Assembly: GCA_035526665.1 (NCBI GenBank)
Contig: DATLBY010000490.1
Location: forward strand, 1 to 10,048
DNA length: 10,048 nucleotides
Direction of reading: 5' to 3'
From: DATLBY01 sp035526665
GTDB lineage: Bacteria; Acidobacteriota; Terriglobia; Bryobacterales; Bryobacteraceae
The first letter of the stretch is position 1; each line of letters begins with the position of its first letter. Below the pieces are notes generated by a model that saw nothing but the letters and a program-made list of their open reading frames with translations, did no database searches and was not told the origin of the DNA. Of the stretch, positions 1 to 7,850 are shown piece by piece. Position numbers and translations under genes: made by a program.

Positions 1-1332
1 GGCGTTGTCATCGATGGGTTTGGATTGCGTGATGTCGAGCTGAACTTCGTTTCTGGTCGCGCCAGTGTCCTGTCTGGCAGACAGGGAGCGAACCCAGATG
101 CTTGAGATGACTTCTCTCGCATGGGATGCATCGACTGCCGCGTCACGTATGGCGCTCAGATTACGAATTGCCTTCTCTCGGAGCCGTTCTTGGTCAGCAC
201 TGGTAGCGAACGAATCAATGAGCGTTGTCACTCCGCAGTCATCGTCGTCAACGGAAAAGTCAGCGGGCGTGATAACAGGAGTCTGCTGCCCACGGACGCG
301 AAACACTTCAGCAAGCATTCGAATGAAGTCACGACTGTCCTGCGCGGCGCACGCCATTAGAATATGGTCTTCCAAAAGGCCGAGGAGCTCTGGAGAAAAC
401 GGCCAGCACTCGATGACCTCCTGTTGAAGCCGCGCCTTGTCAGCTTGCGTCTTGTCTGCGTGGAGCAGCCTTATTCTTTCTGTCGCGTACCCATGAACGG
501 CCTGCTCGATTTCCGCCGCCGGCACGTTACCACGGTTCTGGAAGAGACGGTGCAACACGAGCCGCTTACGGTCCGCACGTGCTGTTTCGCCCTTGAAGTC
601 GATGACGACCGGGGCTTTTCGATGGATCTGCTGGAAAGAATCAGTGGTATTGTCCCGAACCGAGACAACGAGGCAGAACAGGTCGGGGCGGTCCTCGGCC
701 AGTTCGGAAAGAGTCTGGATAAAGTTGAAGGCCCAGCGAAGCCGCTTCTTTCCCTCAGGGCCCGGCTCATCATGCAGTCCGTCGTACCAGGTCTGAAGCT
801 CGTCAAGGATGAGCGCTGTCTTCTGTTCAGCGAACATGTCCTGCAGAAGGGATTTTGCCGGAACGAGATTTCCCGATGCCTCAAATTTACCCCGGTAGTA
901 TGGCCCCTTGGGGTGACGTTCGAAAAGTACATCCCAAAGATGTGGGTATTCCTGATTGGAAAGCGTCTCCGACAGTGGCATGAAGCCGCGTTGGAGCTTT
1001 AGGCTCTTAAGTCTATCTGCCTGCAGCTTCTGACCCCAAGAACTTGCCCAGGATTCAACCTGGTCCGGCGAACCGAACGCATGATGAACGAGAGCCATGA
1101 TGTGCGATTTGCCGCTTCCGCGCTGGCCCATCATGACGATAGGCTTGCCTGCTGAGGCTGCCGAAACCGCATCAAGAGCGCGTCGAACGTCACCGGTTGG
1201 ATAGGTGATGTCGAGAAGCTCTGTCGCCGCCTTTCGCTGAGTCCAGCCGGTATTTTGGCGGTTGGACAACTCGATGGCGGTTGCCCGCATATGCTGAGTT
1301 TGAAATTCCGGCCGGAGTTGTAGCAATGGCAT
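1..1332 (-). CDS. Large P-loop ATPase, DUF499/PglY/BrxC-like, N-terminal part (cut by window edge)
   Basis: The frame is open without a stop from the ATG at 1332 down to base 1, giving 444 codons; the C-terminal part lies outside the window. Walker A is seen at residues 69-76 (GQRGSGKS, followed by H77). Walker B is at about 173-178 (ALILDE, D177/E178). A sensor-like strand SVRDN lies near 224-228, followed by an R-rich stretch (DRKRLVLHRLF). Known of the family: large ATPases with a GSGKSH-type loop and LILDE box, of the DUF499 or BrxC/PglY kind, occur in BREX and related phage-defence islands beside DNA methyltransferases. Inferred: an ATP-driven component of such a system. It starts 13 bases after the ribbon-helix-helix gene, with AGAGAGA just upstream as a weak ribosome site. 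That it is a P-loop ATPase is certain; the exact family and the defence role are not, because the partner genes are not visible. Confidence 0.82.
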   Translation of the reverse strand, partial: MPLLQLRPEFQTQHMRATAIELSNRQNTGWTQRKAATELLDITYPTGDVRRALDAVSAASAGKPIVMMGQRGSGKSHIMALVHHAFGSPDQVESWASSWGQKLQADRLKSLKLQRGFMPLSETLSNQEYPHLWDVLFERHPKGPYYRGKFEASGNLVPAKSLLQDMFAEQKTALILDELQTWYDGLHDEPGPEGKKRLRWAFNFIQTLSELAEDRPDLFCLVVSVRDNTTDSFQQIHRKAPVVIDFKGETARADRKRLVLHRLFQNRGNVPAAEIEQAVHGYATERIRLLHADKTQADKARLQQEVIECWPFSPELLGLLEDHILMACAAQDSRDFIRMLAEVFRVRGQQTPVITPADFSVDDDDCGVTTLIDSFATSADQERLREKAIRNLSAIRDAAVDASHAREVISSIWVRSLSARQDTGATRNEVQLDITQSKPIDDNA

Positions 1333-1345
1333 TGTTGGTCTCTCT

Positions 1346-1549
1346 TTATCTGGCTTTGCCCGTCGTCGTTCCCTGCTCGGCGATATACTTTTCCGCCGCA
1401 TCACGCACGACCCAGGCCAGCGAAACCTTTTTTTGTTTCGCGAGGTCTTCGAGCGTTTCGTATAGATCGGACGGAAAGCTTATCGACGCACGGACCAAAG
1501 ATGCGTTCTGGGTCCTCATACTTCTTCTCTCCACCTTTTTCCCCTTCAT
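1346..1549 (-). CDS. Ribbon-helix-helix (CopG/Arc-type) DNA-binding protein
   Basis: This 67-residue protein has the pattern of an RHH repressor: a short basic strand (RASISF, residues 20-25), helix A (27-40, DLYETLEDLAKQK), a turn, then helix B (43-58, SLAWVVRDAAEKYI). Such proteins bind DNA as dimers by pairing the strands in the major groove, and often repress their own operon. The start is uncertain. ATG at 1549 has GAGG nine bases upstream. An internal ATG at 1519 has GGAG nine bases upstream and would give a 57-residue protein that begins close to the strand, as is usual for the family. It lies directly before the ATPase gene and is probably co-transcribed with it, so an autoregulatory role over the pair is a reasonable inference. 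An antitoxin role is also possible, but no toxin gene is visible beside it. Confidence 0.78.
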   Translation of the reverse strand: MKGKKVERRSMRTQNASLVRASISFPSDLYETLEDLAKQKKVSLAWVVRDAAEKYIAEQGTTTGKAR

Positions 1550-1550
1550 C

Positions 1551-1603
1551 GTGGTGCGCCTCTTTTCCTTTATGGGTCTTCACCACTTTACACCACGGCG
1601 GTG
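1551..1603 (-). promoter_or_regulatory. Candidate operator: spaced CACCAC/GTGGTG repeats upstream of the RHH gene
   Basis: On the plus strand CACCAC occurs at 1581-1586 and again at 1591-1596, exactly 10 bases apart. The inverted form GTGGTG is at 1551-1556, 30 bases from the first copy, and a partial copy GCGGTG is at 1598-1603. One-helical-turn spacing of short half-sites is what tandem RHH dimers recognise. The location, immediately before the RHH gene, fits autoregulation. No convincing -35/-10 pair was identified here, so this is only a candidate. Confidence 0.33.
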
Positions 1604-2512
1604 ATTCGGAAAAAGGCCATCGAACGCAACCACTGTTTTCTTGGCAGTGCTTTCCTTGTCACGATATTCAGCGACTGTAGCCGCGCGCGGCGTACCGGTC
1701 AACGGAAGGCCACGCCATTCGAACGAGTCGCACGTTGCATGACCTCCGGCGAATTGTGCCAGCTGGCGCCCAACCCATGGTCAGCGGCGTAAACCGTACT
1801 TCCGTCCGGCTAACGGTTGGACACAATTGAACGGAGAAAGCATGAAGTGGATTGCTGGTGCAAGAAATACGCTGCGAACCGAGCAGACTTTTCCATGACT
1901 GCAAATGTCGACCCAGCAGATCTAAACAAATGGGAAAACTGTAGGGCGGAAATGCCGGATAGCTCTGTAAAGGCCGAACGAATTCGCCGAACCATTGAGC
2001 AAAGTGTCCCTCCGGATTGAATTCGGGGCTAGCTCAGAGAATCTAGGAAACGACGCGCGCTGTTCGAGCAGCGCAAGGTGCAGCCGCATCGACGATGGAC
2101 CTGGCAGATTCCTGATGTCCACTCTGGGCACGCTCTTTGAATGACGTCTCCTATTTCGAGTGATGAAACGGGTAAGGTCCGGGGCAATGTTGCCACCTCC
2201 GGAAATATTGAACCAAGCCTGGCGATGTTAGAGGCTCCTCGCATGCTCGACCGACTATGCGCCGACTGGGTTCACACACTCGCGCATGACGCACCTCGGG
2301 TATCCTGCAGTACAGTTAACCAAACGAGCGAGCCCTGACGGAGAGACTGAGAAGTTTACTCAAGGAGCCCGAGAGATCGCCATTTTTGGCGCGCATGCCC
2401 GCCCTGTGGGTCTGCGTGAGAGAAACGTCTTTCGCGAATAGTGGCCATTTCGGGAACATTTCGGCCACTGCGCAGTCAACCGGAGCATCCAGAGATTCGA
2501 AATGAAATGGTT
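1604..2512. other. Gene-poor stretch between the island genes and tRNA-Asn
   Basis: About 910 bases in which I find no gene I can name and no intact integrase. Two short open frames are worth recording. One on plus, 1817-2020, starts with TTG (or a GTG inside) and ends with a charged helical segment, ADLNKWENCRAEMPDSSVK. One on minus is open from 1780 to 1580 without an ATG and holds FEWRGLPLTGTPRAATVAEY. Both could be gene remnants or chance. A small hairpin (CGCCA, four-base loop, TGGCG) lies at 2378-2391. The stretch most resembles decayed DNA at an island edge. Confidence 0.5.
2440..2469. repeat. 7-base inverted repeat with internal direct repeat
   Basis: AGTGGCC at 2440-2446 is matched by GGCCACT at 2463-2469. 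Between and into these arms CATTTCGG occurs twice, at 2446-2453 and 2457-2464. The arrangement resembles the multiple short repeats at ends of IS21-type elements, but no transposase gene is present, so that link is a guess. As RNA from the tRNA strand it could form a hairpin, but no T-run follows it, so it is not a clear terminator. Confidence 0.4.
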
Positions 2513-2587
<75 letters not shown>

Positions 2588-2605
2588 GCAAGGTGGGACT
2601 CCCTC

Positions 2606-2634
2606 ATTACAGCAAACCATCGCCCATCTGTCAA
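2606..2634 (-). promoter_or_regulatory. Sigma-70 promoter of tRNA-Asn
   Basis: On the minus strand a perfect -35 TTGACA (2634-2629) is followed by a 17-base spacer and -10 TGTAAT (2611-2606; five of six matches to consensus). TGC directly before the -10 also gives an extended -10 element. Transcription should begin near 2599, about 12 bases before the mature tRNA 5' end. Confidence 0.85.
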
Positions 2635-2808
2635 ACCAAACGCGCCGCATGTCAGCTACCCACCTAATCACCACATTCTAGACGTCCCCCGGACCTTCCA
2701 TCCAACAAACCGGCCCGCCGATTTGTTGGGAAATACCTGGCCGAACCAAAACACCCTTATTGGAATACGCAGCGAAAACAGCTCCCCCGCGCAGGGCGCG
2801 TGTTACCC

Positions 2809-2820
2809 TAGAATTTTCCC
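2809..2820 (+). promoter_or_regulatory. Possible -10 element giving a leaderless valS transcript
   Basis: TAGAAT at 2809-2814 matches the -10 consensus in five of six bases and ends six bases before the valS ATG. No purine-rich ribosome site lies at the normal distance, since the bases before the ATG are TTTTCCC. Together these fit transcription starting at or next to the start codon. No good -35 box was found 16-18 bases further up, so confidence is low. Confidence 0.3.
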
Positions 2821-5484
2821 ATGGAAATCGACAAAGTCTATGAGCCGCAACGGTTTGAGCCCGCTTGGGCGCAATGGTGGATCGACTCCGGGATCTTTCG
2901 TGCGCAGCCGCAAAATCCGGGCCGCCGCTTTTCCCTAGTTATCCCTCCGCCCAACGTCACCGGCGTTCTCCACATGGGCCACATGCTGGAGCATACCGAG
3001 ATCGACGTCACCGTCCGCTGGCACCGTATGCGAGGCGATAACACGTTGTGGCTGCCCGGCACCGACCACGCCGGCATCGCTACCCAAATGGTGGTCGAAC
3101 GGCAGCTCTCGGCAGAGGGCTTGAATCGACGCGACATGGGTCGGGAAGCGTTTGAAGAGCGCGTTTGGAACTGGAAGTATGAGTCCGGCGGCACCATCAA
3201 AAAGCAGATGATTCGCCTCGGCGCCAGCTGCGACTGGAGCCGCGAGCGCTTTACTCTGGATGAGGGTCTTTCACGGGCAGTGCGTGAGACCTTCGTGCGC
3301 CTTTATGAAAAAGGTCTTCTCTATCGCGGCGAGTACATCATCAATTGGTGTCCCGATTGCCATACGGCGCTTTCTGACCTCGAAGTGGTCCATGAGGAGA
3401 CACAGGGTAGCCTGTGGCACATCGCCTATCCGGTAAATGGCACATCCGAGCGGCTGGTAGTCGCCACCACCAGGCCGGAAACGATGTTGGGCGACACCGC
3501 CGTCGCCATTCATCCGAAGGACCCGCGGTACACGCATCTCCACGGTAAAACGGTGCGGCTTCCCTTGATGGAGCGCGACATCTCCATCATTTTGGATGAC
3601 ATGGCCGATCCGAAGTTCGGCACTGGGGTCGTCAAGGTCACGCCGGCGCACGATCCCAACGATTTTGAAGCCGGAAGGCGTCACAACCTACCGATCATCC
3701 AGGTGATTGACCAGAGCGCGAAGATGACGCCGGCCGCCGGTCCCTATGCGGGGCTCGATCGTTTCGAAGCGCGAAAGAAAGTGGTCGCCGCTCTGCAGGA
3801 AGCCGGACTGCTCGTCAAGATTGAAGCGCACAATCTCTCCATCGGCAAGTGCCAGCGATCCAGAACCGTCGTGGAACCGCTCGTCTCCAAGCAGTGGTTT
3901 GTGAAGACAAAGCCACTGGCAGAGCCCGCAATTCGTGTTGTAGAGGATGGCCGGATCCAGTTCATTCCGGACAACTGGAGCAAAACTTACTTCGAGTGGA
4001 TGTACAACATCCGGGATTGGTGCATCTCGCGCCAGCTCTGGTGGGGGCACCGGATTCCGGCGTGGTACTGCAGCCAGTGCTCGGAGGTGACGGTCGCCCG
4101 AGAAACGCCGCAGGAGTGCGCGCATTGTGGTTGCGGCGCCCTAACCCAGGATCCCGATGTGCTCGACACCTGGTTCAGCTCGGGGCTCTGGCCGTTTTCA
4201 ACCCTGGGCTGGCCGGATCAGACAGAGGATCTTCAGGCTTATTATCCGACCACACTCCTCATCACAGGATTCGACATCCTATTTTTCTGGGTGGCGCGCA
4301 TGGTGATGCTCGGAATTGAGTGCATGGGCGATGTTCCCTTTCGCCAGGTGTATATCCACGGTCTGGTGCGGGACGCGGATAAGCAGAAAATGTCGAAGAC
4401 CAAGGGCAATGTCGTCGATCCGCTGGAGGTCACCGAAAAATACGGGACCGATGCGGTCCGCCTCTCGCTGCTGTTGGGAGCGGCGCCGGGGACTGACATT
4501 GTCCTCACCGAAGAGCGGATGGAGAGTGCGCGCGCATTTGCAAACAAGATGTGGAATGCCTCGCGCCTGATCTTCATGAACATGGAGCGTTCGGGCGTTG
4601 GAGCCTGGCTCCCCCCCGCATCGGAGAGCTGGCGGCCGGAGGCGCTGCCGGACAGCCTTGCCGTACCGCTCGAGGATCGCTGGATTTCCAGCCGGTTAAA
4701 CCAGTGCACGGAGCAGGTGAATCGCGCTATCGAACAGTATCGATACCACGAGGCTGCCCAAACCCTATGGCACTTCTTTTGGCATGAATTCTGCGACTGG
4801 TACCTGGAGATTAAGAAGCTTCGCTTTGAAGAGGGCTCTGGCTTAAACGAGCACTGGCGCAATCTGCTCACAGTGTACGAAACATTCCTTCGCCTGTTGC
4901 ATCCCGTAATGCCTTTCCTGACAGAGGAGTTGTGGCAGCGCCTCGCCAAGGGGATCGAAGACCGGCCAATCTCGATTGCCATCGCCCCTTACCCGCAATT
5001 TAAAGCAGAGGCGTCCGACGATGTCGCGGAACACGAGATGAGTGTCCTGCAAGCCATCATCACGACAGCGCGCGAGCTTCGGTCCGATGTGAAGGCCGAT
5101 CCCAAGCAAACATTGGACGGAGTGCTGGTTGCACGGCAAGCCGTTAGCGAACTCGTCCGGGGTCAGCTTTCAGCCCTGGAAAAGTTGAGCCGGATGAAGC
5201 TCGAATTGCGCTTCTCCGCCGGTGATCCGGTGGAAGGCGTCACCCGGTCGGAAGCCGAGTTCGACCTGATCGCGCGCGTGTCGCCGGAGCAGGCCGACGC
5301 CCAGCGGGGAAGGCTGGAAAAAGAGATTGAACAGCTGGAAAAGGTCATTGCCAACTCGTCTCGCCAACTCGGGGATGAGAAGTTCCTCAGCCGCGCGCCT
5401 GCTCACGTAGTGGACGGAATCCGGCTGAAGCTTGCCGATTACGAGGCTCAGCTGTCGAAGAATCGGGAGGCGCTTTCCCAGTGA
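2821..5484 (+). CDS. valS: Valine--tRNA ligase
   Basis: This 887-residue class I aminoacyl-tRNA synthetase charges tRNA-Val with valine using ATP in the cytoplasm. The length is normal for ValRS. The HIGH-type signature HMGH is at residues 51-54 and KMSKT at 523-527. The CP1 editing domain, which removes mischarged threonine, shows TTRPET (216-221) and AHDPND (276-281). Cysteine pairs C417/C420 and C433/C436 (plus C438) look like a zinc knuckle before the DVLDTWFSSGLWPFS segment, and C177/C180 form a second CxxC. The last 65 or so residues form the family's C-terminal tRNA-binding coiled coil (LEKEIEQLEKVIANSS and on). It is the first gene of a tight plus-strand cluster; its TGA overlaps the nadC start. 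The ATG at 2821 is well placed (MEIDKVYEPQ) but has no Shine-Dalgarno sequence. Confidence 0.98.
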   Translation: MEIDKVYEPQRFEPAWAQWWIDSGIFRAQPQNPGRRFSLVIPPPNVTGVLHMGHMLEHTEIDVTVRWHRMRGDNTLWLPGTDHAGIATQMVVERQLSAEGLNRRDMGREAFEERVWNWKYESGGTIKKQMIRLGASCDWSRERFTLDEGLSRAVRETFVRLYEKGLLYRGEYIINWCPDCHTALSDLEVVHEETQGSLWHIAYPVNGTSERLVVATTRPETMLGDTAVAIHPKDPRYTHLHGKTVRLPLMERDISIILDDMADPKFGTGVVKVTPAHDPNDFEAGRRHNLPIIQVIDQSAKMTPAAGPYAGLDRFEARKKVVAALQEAGLLVKIEAHNLSIGKCQRSRTVVEPLVSKQWFVKTKPLAEPAIRVVEDGRIQFIPDNWSKTYFEWMYNIRDWCISRQLWWGHRIPAWYCSQCSEVTVARETPQECAHCGCGALTQDPDVLDTWFSSGLWPFSTLGWPDQTEDLQAYYPTTLLITGFDILFFWVARMVMLGIECMGDVPFRQVYIHGLVRDADKQKMSKTKGNVVDPLEVTEKYGTDAVRLSLLLGAAPGTDIVLTEERMESARAFANKMWNASRLIFMNMERSGVGAWLPPASESWRPEALPDSLAVPLEDRWISSRLNQCTEQVNRAIEQYRYHEAAQTLWHFFWHEFCDWYLEIKKLRFEEGSGLNEHWRNLLTVYETFLRLLHPVMPFLTEELWQRLAKGIEDRPISIAIAPYPQFKAEASDDVAEHEMSVLQAIITTARELRSDVKADPKQTLDGVLVARQAVSELVRGQLSALEKLSRMKLELRFSAGDPVEGVTRSEAEFDLIARVSPEQADAQRGRLEKEIEQLEKVIANSSRQLGDEKFLSRAPAHVVDGIRLKLADYEAQLSKNREALSQ

Positions 5485-6317
5485 ATGACTGGTCTCATCC
5501 CGAGATTCAGGCCCTAGTCCAACTGGCTCTCCAGGAAGACATCGGCAGCGGAGACGTCACCTCGGCCACCTGTGTCCCGGCGGATCGCACCGCCGTGGGC
5601 AGCTTCTATGCGCGTGCAGACGTCATCCTGGCAGGCATAGAACTGCTGCCCATGATCTATCAACTCCGTGGGGGCTTGGACGAGCTACGGCTTGAACGCC
5701 ACAGCGGCGCCCAGGCGGTTGCCGGAGATAGGGTTGCATTTGTTCGCGGCCGCGCCAGAACACTATTGGAATGCGAGCGGGTTTGTTTAAACTTTCTCCA
5801 ACGGCTGAGCGGGATTGCCACGCTCGCCGGAAAATACGCGCAGGCCGTTTCAGGATCGCATTGCCGAGTGTTGGATACCCGCAAGACCACTCCGGGCCTG
5901 CGGCGCCTGGAAAAGCTCGCTGCCGCGGCAGGAGGTGTAACAAACCATCGGCTTGGCCTCTATGATGCGATTCTGATCAAGAACAATCATATCTCCGCGG
6001 CCGGGGGAGTACGGGCAGCGCTGCACAAAGCTCAAGATTGCAATCTGCCCATTGAAATTGAAGTGCGCACACAGGCAGAACTCGAAGAGGCGCTGGCATG
6101 CGGCGCGACGAACGTCCTCTTGGACAATCTGACTCCCGAACAGGCCGCCGAACGCATTCTCTTTATCGCGGGACGGGCAAAAGTGGAGCTCTCTGGGAAC
6201 ATCAATTTGTCCACTGTTCGCGCGTATGCCGAAACCGGGGCGGACTTCGTCTCCTGCGGAGCCATTACACACTCCGCCGTAGCGGCGGATTTCAATTTCA
6301 GGATCGAGCTCGCCTAA
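5481..6317 (+). CDS. nadC: Nicotinate-nucleotide pyrophosphorylase, carboxylating (quinolinate phosphoribosyltransferase)
   Basis: NadC converts quinolinate and PRPP to nicotinate mononucleotide, CO2 and pyrophosphate, in de novo NAD synthesis. The 278-residue length is typical. The N-terminal motif LQEDIGSGDVTS is present. The barrel carries the basic substrate-binding motif DTRKT (132-136), KNNH (167-170), IEIEV (E192, E194) and LLDN (D215). The C-terminal GAITHSAVAADF segment is also characteristic. Translation starts with GTG at 5481, which overlaps the valS stop in GTGA; GGGAGG ten bases upstream supports this start, and the nearby ATG at 5485 is out of frame. The overlap suggests translational coupling with valS. 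The other two genes of the pathway, nadA and nadB, are not in the window. Confidence 0.97.
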   Translation: MNDWSHPEIQALVQLALQEDIGSGDVTSATCVPADRTAVGSFYARADVILAGIELLPMIYQLRGGLDELRLERHSGAQAVAGDRVAFVRGRARTLLECERVCLNFLQRLSGIATLAGKYAQAVSGSHCRVLDTRKTTPGLRRLEKLAAAAGGVTNHRLGLYDAILIKNNHISAAGGVRAALHKAQDCNLPIEIEVRTQAELEEALACGATNVLLDNLTPEQAAERILFIAGRAKVELSGNINLSTVRAYAETGADFVSCGAITHSAVAADFNFRIELA

Positions 6318-6318
6318 G

Positions 6319-7077
6319 ATGCCGTTGGACGTTCATTGGGTACGCTCCTTCTTCCCGCGCCGGGATATTCGATGGGCCACAACTGCGACGTCCACCATGG
6401 TTTCAGCCACTTCTCTCGCGCAGGCCGGCTGTCCCTCCGGAACCATCGTTGGAGCCGATGAACAGCTCAATGGACAGGGGCGATATGGCAGGCACTGGAA
6501 CTCCCAAGCAGGTGTTGGACTTTATGTGTCGGAGGTTCTTCGGCTACCAATTCCCGCCGACTCGCTTCCGGTGGTGACGCTGGCGCTCGGGCTGGCTGTG
6601 AGCGATGCAATTCTGCGCACCACCGATGTGGCGTGTGACCTGCGCTGGCCCAACGATGTGATGCTGCGCAAAAAGAAGTGTGCAGGCATCCTGGTGCAAC
6701 TGCATGAGCAGGCCATTGTTGCGGGAATCGGTATCAACGTGAACCAGACTGAATTTCCTGAAGAGCTACAGGGGACCGCCACTTCCATCCGCATGGTCAC
6801 CGGTAAGGAACACTGCCGCGAGAAGCTGCTGGTGGCCTTGATCGAATCGGTGGATTCTTTCACTGACATGCTCGTGCATCAGGGGAAAGAGGCGATTCTC
6901 CGGGCCTTCGAGGCGGGGTCCAGCTTCGTTCGCGGCCGCCGCGTTATCGTCGACCAGGGTGGCGAGCGCATTGAGGGGACGACGGAGGGACTGGATCGTG
7001 CCGGTTTCCTGGTGCTGCGAGAAGTGGGAGGAAAACGTACCGTCGTTCTCGCCGGCGGCGTCAGGGCCGCACCCTAA
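6319..7077 (+). CDS. birA: Biotin--[acetyl-CoA-carboxylase] ligase, monofunctional
   Basis: This 252-residue enzyme activates biotin to biotinyl-AMP and attaches it to the biotin carrier domain of acetyl-CoA carboxylase or similar enzymes. The biotin/AMP loop GQGRYGRHW is at residues 52-60, RWPNDVM at about 109-115, the conserved lysine motif KCAGIL at 120-125, and GIGINVN follows. The last 50 residues (GRRVIV to TVVLAGGV) form the small SH3-like C-terminal domain. It lacks the N-terminal winged-helix domain of the E. coli BirA repressor, so it should be a ligase only. It begins one base after the nadC stop codon, so it is very likely co-transcribed and coupled. Confidence 0.95.
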   Translation: MPLDVHWVRSFFPRRDIRWATTATSTMVSATSLAQAGCPSGTIVGADEQLNGQGRYGRHWNSQAGVGLYVSEVLRLPIPADSLPVVTLALGLAVSDAILRTTDVACDLRWPNDVMLRKKKCAGILVQLHEQAIVAGIGINVNQTEFPEELQGTATSIRMVTGKEHCREKLLVALIESVDSFTDMLVHQGKEAILRAFEAGSSFVRGRRVIVDQGGERIEGTTEGLDRAGFLVLREVGGKRTVVLAGGVRAAP

Positions 7078-7079
7078 CC

Positions 7080-7850
7080 ATGCTCCTTGCACTTGACGCA
7101 GGCAATACGAACATCACGATTGGCGCCTTTGACGGGCGAAATCTCACCAGCCACTGGCGGCTCCGGACCGTGCATGACCAGACCGCCGATGAATGGGGCG
7201 TTCTACTCCGGAATTTATTCGCCCTGAGCGGACTCGATCTCAACCAGGTGGATGGCATCATCATCGCCAGCGTTGTTCCACCGCTCGATTCGACGCTCCA
7301 CGCGATGACTACGCGCTATTTCCATCGCGAGCCCGTCTTTGTGACGTGCGAGACGGAAACCGGTCTGCGCATTCTTTACGACAATCCGCGTGAAGTGGGA
7401 GCCGACCGCATTGTGAACGGAGTGGCCGCGCATCACAAATATGGCGGTCCCTGCGTCGTAGTGGATCTTGGCACCGCCATTACATTCGATGCTGTTTCTA
7501 AGGATGCCGAGTATCTCGGGGGCATTATTTGTCCCGGGATCGGTATCGGCGTCGAGGGACTGTTCAGCAAGACCGCGCGGCTGCCGCTGGTGGACTTTCG
7601 CGATCCGGAGAAGCTGATCGGCACGACGACCGTCGGCAGCATGCAAAGCGGGCTCTACTATGGGGCCATCGGGATGATCGATGGCATTCTGGAGCGGCTC
7701 CTGGTTGCGCTGGGTCCAGAAACCAAGGCGATTGCCACCGGAGGTCAGGCCGATTTGATTGTCCGTGGTTCGCGCTACATCAACGATGTAGACGCCGACC
7801 TTACACTGGAAGGCCTGCAACTGATTTGGGAACGGAATCAGCCGTCGTGA
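7080..7850 (+). CDS. coaX: Type III pantothenate kinase
   Basis: CoaX phosphorylates pantothenate with ATP, the first step of coenzyme A synthesis. The type III enzyme needs a monovalent cation and is not inhibited by CoA, unlike CoaA. The ASKHA-fold motifs are clear: DAGNT at residues 6-10, GADR at 107-110, DLGTA at 129-133, then GGIICPGIGIG and ATGGQADLI near the C terminus. The 256-residue length is normal. It starts two bases after the birA stop, and its own TGA overlaps the GTG start of the next gene. The window shows no coaA-type gene. Confidence 0.97.
   Translation: MLLALDAGNTNITIGAFDGRNLTSHWRLRTVHDQTADEWGVLLRNLFALSGLDLNQVDGIIIASVVPPLDSTLHAMTTRYFHREPVFVTCETETGLRILYDNPREVGADRIVNGVAAHHKYGGPCVVVDLGTAITFDAVSKDAEYLGGIICPGIGIGVEGLFSKTARLPLVDFRDPEKLIGTTTVGSMQSGLYYGAIGMIDGILERLLVALGPETKAIATGGQADLIVRGSRYINDVDADLTLEGLQLIWERNQPS

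Noticed and set aside
471..932. Minus-strand open frame of 153 codons
   Set aside because: It lies in another frame of the ATPase gene on the same strand and shows shadow-like composition rich in S, R and T.
364..1002. Long plus-strand open frame (212 codons) opposite the ATPase gene
   Set aside because: It is antisense to a continuous minus-strand frame with Walker A and B motifs and has no recognisable protein features itself.
2233..2240. GGCTCCTC matching the tRNA-Asn 3' end (2514-2521) as an attachment-site repeat
   Set aside because: Only eight bases match, which is easily chance in about 900 bases, and the position would enclose no genes.
2440..2469. Inverted repeat as the intrinsic terminator of tRNA-Asn
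   Set aside because: The loop is 16 bases and no T-run follows on the tRNA strand.
4242..4982. Minus-strand open frame of 246 codons inside valS
   Set aside because: It is antisense to a well-conserved part of valyl-tRNA synthetase including KMSKT; long shadow frames are common in GC-rich coding DNA.
7529..7846. Upstream extension of the post-coaX gene to 329 residues
   Set aside because: The added part is coaX read out of frame and is rich in R; the GTG at 7847 with the GTGA overlap is the sensible start.
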